45,873 nucleotides of DNA from Xenorhabdus kozodoii. Lineage in GTDB: Bacteria; Pseudomonadota; Gammaproteobacteria; Enterobacterales; Enterobacteriaceae. Under the pieces are notes generated by a model. That model had not been told where the DNA came from. It did no database searches and worked only from the letters and a program-made list of their open reading frames with translations. Position 1 is the first letter of the stretch. Every line of letters begins with the position of its first letter. Shown here one piece after another: positions 16,952 to 27,008 of this stretch. The translations under genes and the position numbers were made by a program. The stretch is taken from assembly GCF_002632875.1 (NCBI RefSeq), contig NZ_NJCX01000008.1, positions 54,967 through 100,839 of the forward strand, given 5' to 3'.

Positions 16952-18148
16952 ATGGATGTCACTGTCGAGACACAACCGTTACTAAACCGCGGAATGAAAG
17001 CCGTATTGTTGTCACAATTTCTCTCCGCATTTGCTGACAATGCGCTATTTTTTGCCATCCTGGCCCAATTGAAGGCAGAGTCTTATCCCGAATGGAGTTG
17101 GCCGATCCTGCAAGTTGTTTTTGTCCTGACTTATATCATACTTGCCCCGTTTGTGGGGCAAGTTGCTGATCGGTTTGCAAAAGGGCGTGTCATGCTCTTT
17201 TCTAATGGTATTAAATTGCTTGGGGCTATCAGCATTTGTATCGATATGAACCCTTTTCTCGGATATACCTTAGTCGGTATTGGGGCTGCCGCTTATTCTC
17301 CCGCTAAGTATGGGATTTTGGGTGAGTTGACCGATGGTGGGCGTTTGGTAAAAGCCAATGGCATGATGGAAGCCTCTACTATTGCCGCTATCCTGATTGG
17401 CTCCGTTGCTGGCGGTTTCCTTTCTGATGTGAATCTGGTACTGGCATTAGGGCTTTGTGCCTTACTGTATGGTGTCGCCGTCATCGCTAATTTCTATATA
17501 CCTCGTCTGGCTGCGGCACGTGAAGGCAAGGGCTGGAAGCCCAAAAGCATGTTGGTGGATTTTATAGCGGTTTGTGCTTCACTTTGGCGTGATCAGGAAA
17601 CGCGTTTTTCACTGGTGGGCACCAGCCTATTTTGGGGTGCGGGTATCACGCTGCGCTTCCTGTTAGTTGCATGGGTTCCTGTGGTGCTGGGAATTGATGG
17701 CAATACGACCCCGACATTGATGAATGCAATCGTTGCGATCGGTATCATTGTTGGAGCAGGTTTGGCTGCGCGATTTATCACATTGAAAACGGTTCGTCTC
17801 TGTATGCCTGCGGGGATCTTAATTGGATTCATGGTTATTCTGTTTGCCACTCAGCAATCCATACTATTTTCCTACCTAATTCTGATCATCCTTGGGGTAT
17901 TTGGCGGGCTTTTTGTCGTTCCATTAAATGCACTATTGCAAGAACATGGCAAGCATGCGATGGGAGCAGGTAAAGCGGTTGCTGTACAAAACTTGGGTGA
18001 AAACAGTGCTATGCTGGTCATGCTCGGTCTGTATTCGCTCTCTGTCATGTCGGGGGTTTCGGTCGTTGCTGTTGGCATGGGGTTTGGTATCTCGCTCTCT
18101 TTGGCAATTGGGGGGCTGTGGATTTGGGATCTGCTTCGGAAAAATTAA
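16952..18148 (+). CDS. lplT: Lysophospholipid transporter LplT
   Basis: MFS flippase that moves lysophosphatidylethanolamine across the inner membrane to Aas for re-acylation. It has about 12 transmembrane segments, e.g. [10 protein letters not shown], and the conserved [20 protein letters not shown] and [25 protein letters not shown] segments. From ATG16952 it is 398 residues (E. coli 397); this start has GGAG 8 bases upstream. A longer frame back to 16892 would overlap aas and lacks similarity. No terminator with a T-run is seen before pncC, 25 bp downstream. Confidence 0.95.
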   Translation: MDVTVETQPLLNRGMKAVLLSQFLSAFADNALFFAILAQLKAESYPEWSWPILQVVFVLTYIILAPFVGQVADRFAKGRVMLFSNGIKLLGAISICIDMNPFLGYTLVGIGAAAYSPAKYGILGELTDGGRLVKANGMMEASTIAAILIGSVAGGFLSDVNLVLALGLCALLYGVAVIANFYIPRLAAAREGKGWKPKSMLVDFIAVCASLWRDQETRFSLVGTSLFWGAGITLRFLLVAWVPVVLGIDGNTTPTLMNAIVAIGIIVGAGLAARFITLKTVRLCMPAGILIGFMVILFATQQSILFSYLILIILGVFGGLFVVPLNALLQEHGKHAMGAGKAVAVQNLGENSAMLVMLGLYSLSVMSGVSVVAVGMGFGISLSLAIGGLWIWDLLRKN

Positions 18149-18173
18149 TTTCTTATAGAATTGAAGGCCTGTT

Positions 18174-18677
18174 ATGGATGAAAAAATCCTGAATCAGCTT
18201 AGTATTGAACTTGGAAAAAGATTAAAACAGAAAAAATTATCCGTGACCTGTGCAGAGTCTTGCACAGGAGGCTGGATAGCTAAAGTGATCACCGATATTG
18301 CGGGAAGTTCGGCCTATTTTAATCGGGGTTTCGTTACTTACAGTAATGAGGCTAAACAGGACATGCTGGGCGTTTCGCCTGAATCATTGGCGCAATTTGG
18401 TGCGGTAAGTGAGCAGGCCATCAAAGAGATGGCCGCAGGAGCGCTAATCGCTGCTAAGGCAGATGTTTCTGTTGCTGTCAGTGGCATTGCCGGGCCGGAG
18501 GGGGGAAGTGAGGAAAAACCGACGGGCACAGTTTGGGTTGGGTTTGCTTTTTACGTTGATAACAACATCCAGACAGTGACATATCGCCAATATTTTTCAG
18601 GCGATCGCAATGCTGTGCGCTTACAAGCCGTCATTTTTTCTTTAAAAACGTTGTTGGATGAAATCATAAAAAATTAG
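18174..18677 (+). CDS. pncC: Nicotinamide-nucleotide amidohydrolase (CinA C-terminal domain family)
   Basis: PncC deamidates NMN to nicotinic acid mononucleotide in the pyridine-nucleotide cycle. The 167-residue protein is a single CinA-C domain: TCAESCTGGWIAKVITDIAGSS near 24-45 and SGIAGPEGGSEEKPTGTVW near 102-120 are the active-site segments. E. coli YgaD/PncC is 165 residues and also sits just before recA. ATG18174 follows AAGGCCTG. It is not a full CinA, as the MoCF-like N-terminal domain is absent. Confidence 0.93.
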   Translation: MDEKILNQLSIELGKRLKQKKLSVTCAESCTGGWIAKVITDIAGSSAYFNRGFVTYSNEAKQDMLGVSPESLAQFGAVSEQAIKEMAAGALIAAKADVSVAVSGIAGPEGGSEEKPTGTVWVGFAFYVDNNIQTVTYRQYFSGDRNAVRLQAVIFSLKTLLDEIIKN

Positions 18678-18682
18678 CTTGA

Positions 18683-18702
18683 TGCTGTATGATTATACAG
18701 TA
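18683..18702 (+). promoter_or_regulatory. LexA (SOS) box of recA
   Basis: CTGTATGA-N4-ACAG core with flanking TA at its 3' end, nearly identical to the E. coli recA operator, about 80 bp before the recA start. Confidence 0.93.
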
Positions 18703-18781
18703 TAATCATATGGCACTTTGGTATCAAAAACAGTTTATCAGCAGTGGGGCAGCCCCTTCATTGCTTGCGAAGGAGTAAACA

Positions 18782-19858
18782 ATGGCTAACGATGAAAACA
18801 AACAAAAAGCACTAGCAGCAGCACTGGGCCAGATTGAGAAACAATTTGGTAAAGGTTCTATCATGCGTTTGGGTGAGAACCGTTCAATGGATGTTGAAAC
18901 CATCTCGACCGGTTCCCTGTCACTGGATATTGCATTGGGAGCGGGTGGTTTGCCAATGGGCCGTATTGTTGAAATATATGGACCAGAATCTTCCGGTAAG
19001 ACCACACTGACGTTGCAAGTCATTGCCGCCGCCCAGCGTGAAGGCAGAACGTGTGCTTTTATTGATGCCGAACATGCTCTTGATCCGGTTTATGCGAAAA
19101 AACTGGGTGTAGATATTGATAATCTGTTGTGTTCTCAGCCTGATACGGGTGAACAGGCATTGGAAATTTGTGACGCCTTGTCACGTTCTGGTGCTGTTGA
19201 CGTGATTATTGTTGACTCTGTTGCCGCATTGACACCAAAAGCAGAAATTGAAGGTGAAATTGGCGACTCCCATATGGGGCTGGCTGCTCGTATGATGAGC
19301 CAGGCGATGCGTAAGTTGGCAGGAAATTTGAAAAACTCAAATACCCTGTTGATCTTCATCAACCAGATCCGCATGAAAATTGGCGTGATGTTTGGTAACC
19401 CTGAAACGACCACCGGTGGTAATGCACTGAAATTCTATGCATCTGTCCGTTTGGATATTCGCCGTACGGGTTCGGTGAAAAATGGCGAAGAAGTGGTTGG
19501 TAGCGAAACACGCGTGAAAGTGGTCAAAAACAAAGTGGCTGCGCCATTTAAACAGGCCGAGTTCCAAATCCTCTATGGTGAAGGTATTAACACTTTTGGT
19601 GAGTTGGTCGATCTGGGCGTTAAACACAAAATGGTGGAAAAAGCAGGCGCATGGTATAGCTACAATGGTGAAAAAATTGGGCAAGGTAAAGCCAATGCCA
19701 CTATGTATCTGAAAGAACACCCAGAACTTGCATCCGAATTGGATAAGAAACTACGTGACTTACTGTTGAATAATACAGGGGAGTTTAGTAGCGCTGCAAC
19801 GGATTACGTGACAGATCTTGAAGATAACGGCGAAGAAGTGAAGCACGAAGAGTTTTAA
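18782..19858 (+). CDS. recA: Recombinase RecA
   Basis: Forms ATP-dependent filaments on single-stranded DNA, performs strand exchange and triggers LexA self-cleavage. It has 358 residues (E. coli 353). Walker A GPESSGKT is at 67-74, Walker [11 protein letters not shown] near 140-149, and the [32 protein letters not shown] region includes the L2 loop. The acidic C-terminal tail [14 protein letters not shown] is present. ATG18782 follows GAAGGAG. A LexA box controls it. A strong terminator follows, and no recX lies between recA and alaS. Confidence 0.99.
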   Translation: MANDENKQKALAAALGQIEKQFGKGSIMRLGENRSMDVETISTGSLSLDIALGAGGLPMGRIVEIYGPESSGKTTLTLQVIAAAQREGRTCAFIDAEHALDPVYAKKLGVDIDNLLCSQPDTGEQALEICDALSRSGAVDVIIVDSVAALTPKAEIEGEIGDSHMGLAARMMSQAMRKLAGNLKNSNTLLIFINQIRMKIGVMFGNPETTTGGNALKFYASVRLDIRRTGSVKNGEEVVGSETRVKVVKNKVAAPFKQAEFQILYGEGINTFGELVDLGVKHKMVEKAGAWYSYNGEKIGQGKANATMYLKEHPELASELDKKLRDLLLNNTGEFSSAATDYVTDLEDNGEEVKHEEF

Positions 19859-19913
19859 TGACTTTTCATTCAGCTTCTATATTCAGTCGTAATACAGATC
19901 CAGTTTGATTTTA

Positions 19914-19944
19914 AAAACCACACCCACATCAGGTGTGGTTTTTG
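19914..19944 (+). terminator. recA terminator
   Basis: AAAACCACACC (19914-19924) pairs with GGTGTGGTTTT (19932-19942) and runs into T residues. Confidence 0.9.
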
Positions 19945-20117
19945 TTTTAATGGAATAAATAAACATCCTTGAAATAGGCATATTGAAACAGGTGTAACGA
20001 ACAGACTTTCAGAAAATCTTTGGACGAATTACAATGCTGAAAAGCGAATGGATTTACATGGGATTTTACTTCTTATGGAAGACGCTCTATCTTAACCCTA
20101 CTTTATTTATTCGTGAG

Positions 20118-20152
20118 TTGAAATGGTGGTGTGGTATACCACCTCAGCCATT
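20118..20152. promoter_or_regulatory. Palindrome in the alaS leader or promoter
   Basis: The perfect 12-bp palindrome GTGGTATACCAC (20131-20142) is nested between AATGG (20122-20126) and CCATT (20148-20152). TGGTATACC inside it resembles an extended -10. AlaRS of E. coli is known to repress its own gene by binding a palindrome at the start site, so this is a candidate operator. The rest of the 331-bp gap from recA holds only the recA terminator. Confidence 0.45.
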
Positions 20153-20189
20153 CATAAATCTGTTTTTTCAGCTTGATTTCGGGACAATT

Positions 20190-22817
20190 ATGAGCAAAAG
20201 CACCGCTGAGATCCGTCAAGCGTTTCTTGACTTTTTTCATACTAAAGGGCACCAGATAGTACCAAGTAGTTCGTTGGTGCCAACCAATGATCCAACATTG
20301 TTGTTCACCAATGCAGGGATGAACCAGTTCAAAGATGTCTTTCTAGGATTGGATAATAGAACTTATTCTAGAGCAACAACGGCTCAGCGCTGTGTTCGTG
20401 CTGGTGGTAAGCATAACGATTTAGAAAATGTGGGTTATACAGCCCGTCACCACACTTTCTTCGAAATGTTGGGTAACTTCAGTTTTGGTGACTATTTTAA
20501 ACAAGACGCAATTAAATACGCATGGGAGTTGCTGACCAGCGAAGCGTGGTTTAGTCTGCCAAAAGAAAAACTGTGGGTTACTGTCTATGAGACAGACGAT
20601 GAGGCTTATGATATTTGGCATAAAGAAGTCGGCGTTCCAGCAGAAAGGATCATTCGTATCGGTGATAACAAAGGGGCTCCCTATGCGTCAGATAATTTCT
20701 GGCAGATGGGAGATACTGGACCATGTGGCCCGTGTACGGAAATTTTCTACGACCACGGTGAACATATTTGGGGTGGCCCTCCAGGCAGCCCGGAAGAAGA
20801 TGGTGACAGATATATTGAAATTTGGAACATCGTTTTCATGCAATTCAACCGTCATGCCGATGGTACGATGGAACCGTTGCCAAAACCTTCAGTTGATACC
20901 GGCATGGGACTGGAACGTATCACAGCCGTTTTGCAACACGTTAACTCCAACTACGAGATTGACCTATTCCAAAGCCTAATTGCTTCGGTTGCAGAAGTGA
21001 CAGGCACAACCGATTTTACCAACAAATCTCTGCGTGTTGTTGCAGATCATATCCGTGCATGTGCGTTCTTGATTTGTGATGGTGTTATTCCATCCAATGA
21101 AAACCGTGGATATGTGCTTCGTCGTATTATTCGCCGTGCTGTTCGTCATGGCAACATGTTAGGGGCAAAAGAGGCCTTCTTCTACAAACTAGTTGCACCA
21201 CTGATCAAATTTATGGGTGCGGCTGGTGAAGAACTAAAACAGCAGCAGGCTTTGGTTGAGCAGGTATTAAAAACCGAAGAAGAACAGTTCGCCCGTACTT
21301 TGGAACGTGGTTTGCAGCTCCTGGATGAAGAGCTGGCGACGTTATCGGGTGATACGCTTGATGGTGAGATCGCTTTCCGTTTGTATGATACCTATGGTTT
21401 CCCTATTGATTTAACTGCGGATGTTTGTCGCGAACGTAATATCAAAGTTGATGAAACGGGTTTTGATACTGCGATGGAAAACCAACGCCGTCGTGCACGT
21501 GAATCCAGCGGCTTTGGTACAGACTACAATGAATTGATCAAAGTTGATGGACGCAGTGATTTTTGTGGATATGAACATCATTCACAGCAAGCGACTATTA
21601 TCGCTATCTTCCGCAATGGTCAGGCTGTTGAACAAATTCAAGCTGGTGAAGAAGCGATTGTTATACTTGATAAAACTGCTTTCTATGCTGAATCAGGTGG
21701 ACAAGTTGGTGATACAGGTAACTTGTTGAACGATAATGGTATATTTGAAGTTATTGATACACAAAAATATGCTCAGGCAGTTGGTCACATTGGTAAATTG
21801 GCAAGTGGTCGTTTGAGCGTCAATCATACCGTTAATGCTGAAATTGATGTGGTACGCAGAGACGCCATCCGTTTAAACCATTCGGCAACCCATTTGTTAC
21901 ACGCGGCATTACGTCAAATTTTGGGAGAACACGTTGCCCAGAAGGGTTCTTTGGTCAATGATAAATATCTGCGCTTTGACTTCTCTCATTTTGAGGCCAT
22001 GAAGCCAGAACAGATCCGTCAAGTCGAGAATTTGGTGAATGAAGAGATTCGCAAAAATTCACCGATTGTTACAGAATTAATGGAGCTGGAAGAAGCAAAA
22101 GCCAAAGGTGCTATGGCATTGTTTGGTGAGAAGTATGATGAAAAGGTACGTGTACTTAGCATGGGAAGCTTCTCTACCGAGCTATGCGGTGGTACTCATG
22201 CGAGTCGCACAGGTGATATCGGGTTGTTCCGTATATCCAGTGAATCAGGTACAGCAGCCGGAATTCGCCGTATTGAAGCCATTACGGGTCAAACTGCGTT
22301 AAATTCTATCTACCAGCAGGCTGATTTACTGCAAAACATTGCTCATCTGGTGAAAGGTGACATCAGTAACCTGGATGAAAAAGTGAAAGCGACATTGGAC
22401 AGAACGAAACAACTGGAAAAAGAGTTGCAACAGTTGAAATCTCAGCAAGCAGCTCAAGAAAGTTCCTCTTTGGCGAATCAAGCCAAGGAAATTCAGGGCG
22501 TTCGTCTACTGGTGACACAATTAGGTGATATAGAACCGAAAATGCTCAGAACGATGGTTGATGATCTCAAAAATCAGTTAGGATCAGCAATTATTGTGCT
22601 TTCTACCGTGACTGGTGATAAAGTCAGCCTAATTGTTGGTATAACGAAGGATTTGACTGCTAGAATAAAAGCAGGCGATTTAATCTCTTTTGTTGCCCAA
22701 CAGGTTGGAGGTAAAGGAGGAGGACGTCCTGATCTGGCTCAGGCTGGCGGAACTGATGTCGCAGCTCTTCCTTCCGCATTGGCTAGTGTAGAAGAGTGGG
22801 TAACATTGCGGTTATAG
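20190..22817 (+). CDS. alaS: Alanyl-tRNA synthetase
   Basis: Class II synthetase charging tRNA-Ala, with an editing domain for Ser and Gly. From ATG20190 it is 875 residues (E. coli 876), beginning with the family sequence [16 protein letters not shown]; an upstream extension to 20034 has no similarity and overlaps the leader palindrome. Motifs: catalytic core with [17 protein letters not shown] and [13 protein letters not shown], editing-site [12 protein letters not shown] near 567-578 with CGGTHA near 665, and the C-terminal [15 protein letters not shown]. csrA follows, separated by a hairpin, as in E. coli. Confidence 0.98.
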   Translation: MSKSTAEIRQAFLDFFHTKGHQIVPSSSLVPTNDPTLLFTNAGMNQFKDVFLGLDNRTYSRATTAQRCVRAGGKHNDLENVGYTARHHTFFEMLGNFSFGDYFKQDAIKYAWELLTSEAWFSLPKEKLWVTVYETDDEAYDIWHKEVGVPAERIIRIGDNKGAPYASDNFWQMGDTGPCGPCTEIFYDHGEHIWGGPPGSPEEDGDRYIEIWNIVFMQFNRHADGTMEPLPKPSVDTGMGLERITAVLQHVNSNYEIDLFQSLIASVAEVTGTTDFTNKSLRVVADHIRACAFLICDGVIPSNENRGYVLRRIIRRAVRHGNMLGAKEAFFYKLVAPLIKFMGAAGEELKQQQALVEQVLKTEEEQFARTLERGLQLLDEELATLSGDTLDGEIAFRLYDTYGFPIDLTADVCRERNIKVDETGFDTAMENQRRRARESSGFGTDYNELIKVDGRSDFCGYEHHSQQATIIAIFRNGQAVEQIQAGEEAIVILDKTAFYAESGGQVGDTGNLLNDNGIFEVIDTQKYAQAVGHIGKLASGRLSVNHTVNAEIDVVRRDAIRLNHSATHLLHAALRQILGEHVAQKGSLVNDKYLRFDFSHFEAMKPEQIRQVENLVNEEIRKNSPIVTELMELEEAKAKGAMALFGEKYDEKVRVLSMGSFSTELCGGTHASRTGDIGLFRISSESGTAAGIRRIEAITGQTALNSIYQQADLLQNIAHLVKGDISNLDEKVKATLDRTKQLEKELQQLKSQQAAQESSSLANQAKEIQGVRLLVTQLGDIEPKMLRTMVDDLKNQLGSAIIVLSTVTGDKVSLIVGITKDLTARIKAGDLISFVAQQVGGKGGGRPDLAQAGGTDVAALPSALASVEEWVTLRL

Positions 22818-22838
22818 TTGGTATTGCCGTGACAACCG

Positions 22839-22880
22839 CGGCACCATGAAAGCGTTTTTTATGGTGCCGGATATTTTTTG
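22839..22880 (+). terminator. alaS terminator
   Basis: CGGCACCAT (22839-22847) pairs with ATGGTGCCG (22861-22869), followed by GATATTTTTTG. Confidence 0.75.
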
Positions 22881-23063
22881 TTGTGAAATTGTTGAAATGT
22901 TGGGCACATACTTATATTTTAGCTATCCTATAGATATAGGAAATGTGTTCAAAACTGCTTATACTTTAAGTAGATATCATTGCTTTACGTTTTCACGGTG
23001 TTTGATGGATAATAGCGGGGAAACCTAGAGACCCGACTCTTTTAAATTTTCAAGGAGCAAAGA

Positions 23064-23249
23064 ATGCTTATTCTGACTCGTCGAGTTGGTGAAACACTCA
23101 TGATAGGCGATGAGGTAACAGTCACAGTACTGGGAGTTAAAGGCAACCAAGTTCGCATTGGTGTAAATGCGCCCAAAGAAGTTTCTGTTCACCGTGAAGA
23201 AATTTATCAACGGATTCAGGCGGAGAAGTCTCAGCCTACAACTTTTTAA
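23064..23249 (+). CDS. csrA: Carbon storage regulator CsrA
   Basis: Homodimeric RNA-binding protein that binds GGA motifs near ribosome binding sites and controls translation of metabolism, motility and virulence genes. It has 61 residues, as in E. coli, starting [15 protein letters not shown]; the RNA-contacting [10 protein letters not shown] segment near 42-51 is intact. ATG23064 follows CAAGGAGC. The leader has GGA triplets (GATGGATAA, GGGGAAA and the AAGGAG site), compatible with the autoregulation known in E. coli. It is followed by 451 bp with no protein gene, ending in the tRNA operon promoter. Confidence 0.98.
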   Translation: MLILTRRVGETLMIGDEVTVTVLGVKGNQVRIGVNAPKEVSVHREEIYQRIQAEKSQPTTF

Positions 23250-23561
23250 TTCAAGAATGGCGTCCACGCTTTTTTAAGACTTGGGCGCTACTCTGCTTCC
23301 TTTCACTTCTTCCTTCCTCCCCATTTTTTGTAAAACTATCACTCTTATCGCTTTTTGATACCTTAATGCTATTTTCTCATGCCTTTTTATTTTCTATCTG
23401 TCGAAAAAGCATCGTTCATGAGTCTATAGAAGTGAATAATCATTTTCGTAAATTTTGACGGTTCTTAGACAATTTCATTGTTGATAAAACAGTCCTTTAG
23501 ATGCTAAACCAAGCATTCTGCGTGTTAAGTATCCAAATAGAAAAAAGTTGCGAAAAATTGT

Positions 23562-23596
23562 TTGACTTATCAGGCAGGGAAAGTAATATGTGCGCC
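23562..23596 (+). promoter_or_regulatory. Promoter of the Ser/Arg tRNA operon
   Basis: TTGACT (23562-23567), a 16-bp spacer and TAATAT (23584-23589) are followed by the GC-rich discriminator GTGCGCC, the layout of growth-rate and stringent-controlled stable RNA promoters. In the preceding csrA-tRNA gap I see nothing else. Confidence 0.8.
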
Positions 23597-23700
23597 ATCG
23601 CAGCGACGAAGAGCTTGAAGAAAAGCTTCTGAGTAAATGTCAGAAGTAAAGATTCTAAAAGTTAAGAAGTGAAAACTTCTAAGTCGCAGGTTTTAAAAAT

Positions 23701-23793
23701 GGTGAGGTGGCCGAGAGGCTGAAGGCGCTCCCCTGCTAAGGGAGTATGTGGTTAAGAGCTGCATCGAGGGTTCGAATCCCTCCCTCACCGCCA
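23701..23793 (+). tRNA. serV: tRNA-Ser (GCU)
   Basis: GGTGAGG pairs with CCTCACC at the acceptor end, then G and an encoded CCA. The anticodon loop CTGCTAA gives GCU. A long variable arm, typical of serine tRNAs, is visible. The position before four Arg-ACG genes matches E. coli serV. Confidence 0.97.
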
Positions 23794-23802
23794 TTAAATA
23801 AT

Positions 23803-23879
23803 GCATCCATAGCTCAGCTGGATAGAGTACTCGGCTACGAACCGAGCGGTCGGAGGTTCGAATCCTCCTGGATGCACCA
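23803..23879 (+). tRNA. argV: tRNA-Arg (ACG), copy 1
   Basis: 77 bases with GCATCCA/TGGATGC acceptor stem, GGTTCGAATCC T-arm and encoded CCA. The loop CTACGAA gives anticodon ACG, whose A34 is normally converted to inosine by TadA. The name follows E. coli order. Confidence 0.97.
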
Positions 23880-23965
23880 TTTTAAACGCCGCGATTTTTT
23901 AGGTATCTCAATTCTGAACAGTTAGGCAATCATTAGCGCCTGAACAGAAATAGAAAACCGACAAT

Positions 23966-24042
23966 GCATCCATAGCTCAGCTGGATAGAGTACTCGGCTA
24001 CGAACCGAGCGGTCGGAGGTTCGAATCCTCCTGGATGCACCA
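23966..24042 (+). tRNA. argY: tRNA-Arg (ACG), copy 2
   Basis: Identical to copy 1 over all 77 bases, including CCA. Confidence 0.97.
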
Positions 24043-24128
24043 TTTTAGATTTCCCGATTTTTTGGGGATCTCAATTCTATAAAGTCAGGCAATCAGTAGC
24101 GCCTGGGCAGAAATAGAAAATCGACAAT

Positions 24129-24205
24129 GCATCCATAGCTCAGCTGGATAGAGTACTCGGCTACGAACCGAGCGGTCGGAGGTTCGAATCCTCCTGGATG
24201 CACCA
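24129..24205 (+). tRNA. argZ: tRNA-Arg (ACG), copy 3
   Basis: Identical to copy 1 over all 77 bases, including CCA. Confidence 0.97.
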
Positions 24206-24290
24206 TTTTGGATTTCCCGATTTTTTAGGGATCAAAATTTCATACGGTCAGGCAATCTGTAGTGCCTGGGCGAAAAAGAAAATCGACAAT

Positions 24291-24367
24291 GCATCCATAG
24301 CTCAGCTGGATAGAGTACTCGGCTACGAACCGAGCGGTCGGAGGTTCGAATCCTCCTGGATGCACCA
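24291..24367 (+). tRNA. argQ: tRNA-Arg (ACG), copy 4
   Basis: Identical to copy 1 over all 77 bases, including CCA; last gene before the operon terminator. Confidence 0.97.
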
Positions 24368-24371
24368 GTTT

Positions 24372-24410
24372 AAAACCCCTGCCTTATTAAGGCAGGGGTT
24401 TTCTTTTTTT
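24372..24410 (+). terminator. tRNA operon terminator
   Basis: AAAACCCCTGCCTT (24372-24385) pairs perfectly with AAGGCAGGGGTTTT (24389-24402), followed by CTTTTTTT. Confidence 0.95.
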
Positions 24411-24562
24411 ATTTCTATTTAAACGTAACATTTGATTTATTATTTTTGTTTATAATTTAATCGGTAGTGCGTTGCCATCTCTATGTAATCAGCGACAACT
24501 TGGCTTGTTTCATATAAAGTAAACTCTTAGTAATCATCTTTTAAACTCCACGGGAGGACAAA

Positions 24563-26122
24563 TTGATCCCGGATGTATCAAAAGCATTGTCATGGTTAGA
24601 GGCAAACCCTACTGTACTAAATGGTATTTGTCGTGGCATTGAACGTGAAACATTGCGTGTTACTCCAGACGGTCATTTAGCTAAGACGGAGCATCCAAAA
24701 TCACTTGGTGCTTCTTTAACGCATAAATGGATTACAACTGATTTTGCTGAATCTCTATTGGAGTTTATTACCCCTGTTGACAACGATATAGATAGAACTA
24801 TTGCTTTCCTGAAAGATTTGCATATCTATACTGCACGGAATCTGGACAATGAAAAAATGTGGCCTCTGAGTATGCCATGTTTTATCGACGAAGAAGAAAA
24901 TATCACTTTAGCTCAGTATGGCACATCGAACTTGGGTCGTTTTAAGACCTTATACCGCGAAGGATTAAAAAGCCGTTATGGCGCATTAATGCAAACAATT
25001 TCTGGTGTGCATTATAACTTTTCTTTGCCAATGAGTTTCTGGCAAGCATGGCTAGGTATTAATGATGCCGAAACAGGAAAAGAGCAAATTTCAGATGGCT
25101 ACCTTCGTTTGATCCGCAATTATTACCGCTTTGGCTGGGTGATCCCCTATTTATTTGGTGCATCACCGGCAATTTGTTCTTCATTCTTACGTGGGCGAAA
25201 TACCGCATTATCTTTTGAGAAAACAGAAAGAGGGACTTGTTACCTGCCTTATGCCACTTCATTGAGGATGAGTGATCTGGGGTATACCAATAAATCACAA
25301 AGTGATCTGAATATTACTTTTAATAACCTTCATACTTATATAGAGGGGCTTAAGAAAGCAATCCATAAGCCATCTGAAGAATTTGCGGAAATCGGTATTA
25401 AAAGAGAAGATAAATACCTACAGCTCAATACTAATGTTCTTCAAATTGAAAATGAGTTGTACGCGCCAATACGTCCAAAACGAGTCACGGAAGAGGGGGA
25501 ATCACCTTCAGATGCCTTATTGAGAGGGGGTATCGAGTATATTGAAGTGCGCTCTTTGGATATCAATCCTTTTTCTTCTATTGGGGTTGATGAGACACAA
25601 ATTCGTTTTCTTGACTTATTCTTGATATGGTGTGCTCTGGCGGATGCTCCTGAAATGGGAAGTGAAGAGCTTGCGTGTTGTCGTGGAAATTGGAATAAAG
25701 TTATCTTAGAAGGGCGCAAGCCTGGGTTGTCTATTGGTTTTGGTTGTGGGATTGAACAACAACCGCTTAACGTCGTGGGACAGAAATTATTCAGGGACTT
25801 AGAGCGAGTTGCTGAAGTCTTGGATGCTTGTTCAGGATCTCAATATCAATCAGTCTGTAAAGAACTGGTTAGCATGTTTGAAGATCCATCACTCACGTTT
25901 TCAGCGCGTGTTCTGGACAAGATGAAATCCCAGGGGATAGTTGGTTTTGGGGTAGAGTTAGCATACCAGTACCATAGCGACTTGATTGAAGAGCATTATT
26001 CAATTTTGACTGATGAAAATTTTTCTATTGAGCGTGAAGATTCTGTATCGCGTCAGCATAGCCTTGAGCAGCAAGATAACATGAGTTTTGAAGAATATTT
26101 AAAACTTCATGCAGGGAGTTGA
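24563..26122 (+). CDS. gshA: Glutamate-cysteine ligase
   Basis: First step of glutathione synthesis: ATP-dependent joining of glutamate and cysteine. The 519-residue protein (E. coli 518) begins [16 protein letters not shown] and carries the family segments [38 protein letters not shown] and [14 protein letters not shown]. The start is TTG at 24563, supported by GGGAGGA 5 bases upstream and by alignment of the N-terminus; E. coli gshA also starts with TTG. The yqaB gene that lies upstream in E. coli is missing here. A hairpin just after the stop belongs to micA on the opposite strand. Confidence 0.97.
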   Translation: MIPDVSKALSWLEANPTVLNGICRGIERETLRVTPDGHLAKTEHPKSLGASLTHKWITTDFAESLLEFITPVDNDIDRTIAFLKDLHIYTARNLDNEKMWPLSMPCFIDEEENITLAQYGTSNLGRFKTLYREGLKSRYGALMQTISGVHYNFSLPMSFWQAWLGINDAETGKEQISDGYLRLIRNYYRFGWVIPYLFGASPAICSSFLRGRNTALSFEKTERGTCYLPYATSLRMSDLGYTNKSQSDLNITFNNLHTYIEGLKKAIHKPSEEFAEIGIKREDKYLQLNTNVLQIENELYAPIRPKRVTEEGESPSDALLRGGIEYIEVRSLDINPFSSIGVDETQIRFLDLFLIWCALADAPEMGSEELACCRGNWNKVILEGRKPGLSIGFGCGIEQQPLNVVGQKLFRDLERVAEVLDACSGSQYQSVCKELVSMFEDPSLTFSARVLDKMKSQGIVGFGVELAYQYHSDLIEEHYSILTDENFSIEREDSVSRQHSLEQQDNMSFEEYLKLHAGS

Positions 26123-26127
26123 AAAAG

Positions 26128-26196
26128 AAAAGGCCACAATGGTGGCCAAATAAGATATCTTAGAGAATAGGGATGATAACAATTTTGCGCGTCTTC
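26128..26196 (-). ncRNA. micA: MicA sRNA
   Basis: Read on the minus strand, a 69-base segment begins GAAGACGCGCAAAATTG, continues with TTATCATCCC and ends with GGCCAC-loop-GTGGCC and TTTT. E. coli MicA begins GAAAGACGCGCATTTG, has TTATCATCATCCC, and ends in the same GGCCAC/GTGGCC terminator. The location between gshA and luxS, opposite to luxS, is the E. coli micA position. MicA is an Hfq-dependent, sigma-E-induced repressor of ompA and other outer membrane protein mRNAs. The 5' seed is largely kept; the middle hairpin differs (palindrome TAAGATATCTTA). Confidence 0.88.
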
Positions 26197-26200
26197 ATAT

Positions 26201-26233
26201 CTTATGACCAGCCGCAAATGAAAAGGTTTCATC
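26201..26233 (-). promoter_or_regulatory. Probable sigma-E promoter of micA
   Basis: On the minus strand GAAAC-CTTTT is followed, after about 11 bp, by GGTCATAA just upstream of the MicA 5' end, similar to the sigma-E pattern GGAACTTTT ... GGTC. Confidence 0.55.
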
Positions 26234-26282
26234 TATCTGAAAAAATCTTTGTAAAAAATCTAATACCTTGGGAGGTAGTATT

Positions 26283-26798
26283 ATGCCTTTGTTGGATAGT
26301 TTTACAGTTGACCATACTCGTATGGCAGCACCTGCTGTTAGAGTTGCCAAGACAATGAAAACGCCTCACGGCGATACTATCACAGTATTTGATTTACGTT
26401 TCTGTGCTCCTAATAAAGCAGTGATGCCAGAAAGAGGTATTCACACACTTGAGCATTTGTTTGCGGGTTTTATGCGTAATCATTTGAATGGTGATGGTGT
26501 TGAAATCATTGACATCTCCCCCATGGGTTGCCGAACGGGTTTTTATATGAGCTTGATTGGTGTTCCGGAAGAATTGAGAGTGGCTGAGGCCTGGAAAGCG
26601 GCAATGGAAGATGTGCTGAAAGTTCAGGATCAGAGCCAGATCCCAGAATTGAACATTTATCAGTGCGGTACTTATGAAATGCACTCATTGAAAGAAGCTC
26701 AAGATATTGCTCAGCGTATCCTTGATTCTGGTGTTCGTGTCAATTATAACGATGAATTGGCATTGCCTGAGGAAAAACTGGTAGAACTTCAAGTTTAG
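26283..26798 (+). CDS. luxS: S-ribosylhomocysteine lyase (autoinducer-2 synthase)
   Basis: Cleaves S-ribosylhomocysteine to homocysteine and DPD, the AI-2 precursor, in the activated methyl cycle. From ATG26283 it has 171 residues, as in E. coli, starting [14 protein letters not shown]; a TTG 15 bases upstream in frame is not needed, since GGGAGGT precedes ATG26283. The metal ligands His54 and His58 of HTLEHLF and Cys128 of [10 protein letters not shown] are present, with Glu57 and Cys84. MicA is transcribed away from it just upstream. A hairpin follows. Confidence 0.98.
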   Translation: MPLLDSFTVDHTRMAAPAVRVAKTMKTPHGDTITVFDLRFCAPNKAVMPERGIHTLEHLFAGFMRNHLNGDGVEIIDISPMGCRTGFYMSLIGVPEELRVAEAWKAAMEDVLKVQDQSQIPELNIYQCGTYEMHSLKEAQDIAQRILDSGVRVNYNDELALPEEKLVELQV

Positions 26799-26817
26799 AT
26801 CCGCTTTATGTGATTGA

Positions 26818-26842
26818 AGGGCTAGCTTATTCTGCTAGCCCT
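26818..26842 (+). terminator. luxS terminator
   Basis: AGGGCTAGC (26818-26826) pairs with GCTAGCCCT (26834-26842); a T-run follows only 10 bases later. Confidence 0.65.
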
Positions 26843-27008
26843 GTATTGGTGTTCTTTTTTGATAGGCGTATTAGCATATTTATTTCCTGATCAGTGAATT
26901 AGCCATAAATTACTCCCCTCTCTTTTTCAACACATTACGATGAACCTGTTTAGGACAATATTAACCAACTCCTTGATTTTTTATTCAATTTTATAGAGAA
27001 AAACGATA

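Larger units (their letters stand above)
23803..24367 (+). repeat. Tandem array of tRNA-Arg plus spacer units
   Basis: Four identical tRNA genes start at 23803, 23966, 24129 and 24291, i.e. periods of 163, 163 and 162 bp. The spacers share long stretches (TTTCCCGATTTTTT, CAGGCAATC, GAAAATCGACAATGC) with scattered differences, so the array arose by unit duplication and the tRNAs have stayed identical while spacers drift. Confidence 0.9.

Noticed and set aside
20034-20189. 52-residue N-terminal extension of AlaS, or a recX remnant
   Set aside because: The family start is [10 protein letters not shown] at 20190; the extension does not resemble RecX and covers the leader palindrome.
24198-24422. 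74-residue frame over tRNA-Arg copy 4
   Set aside because: It reads through a tRNA gene and its terminator.
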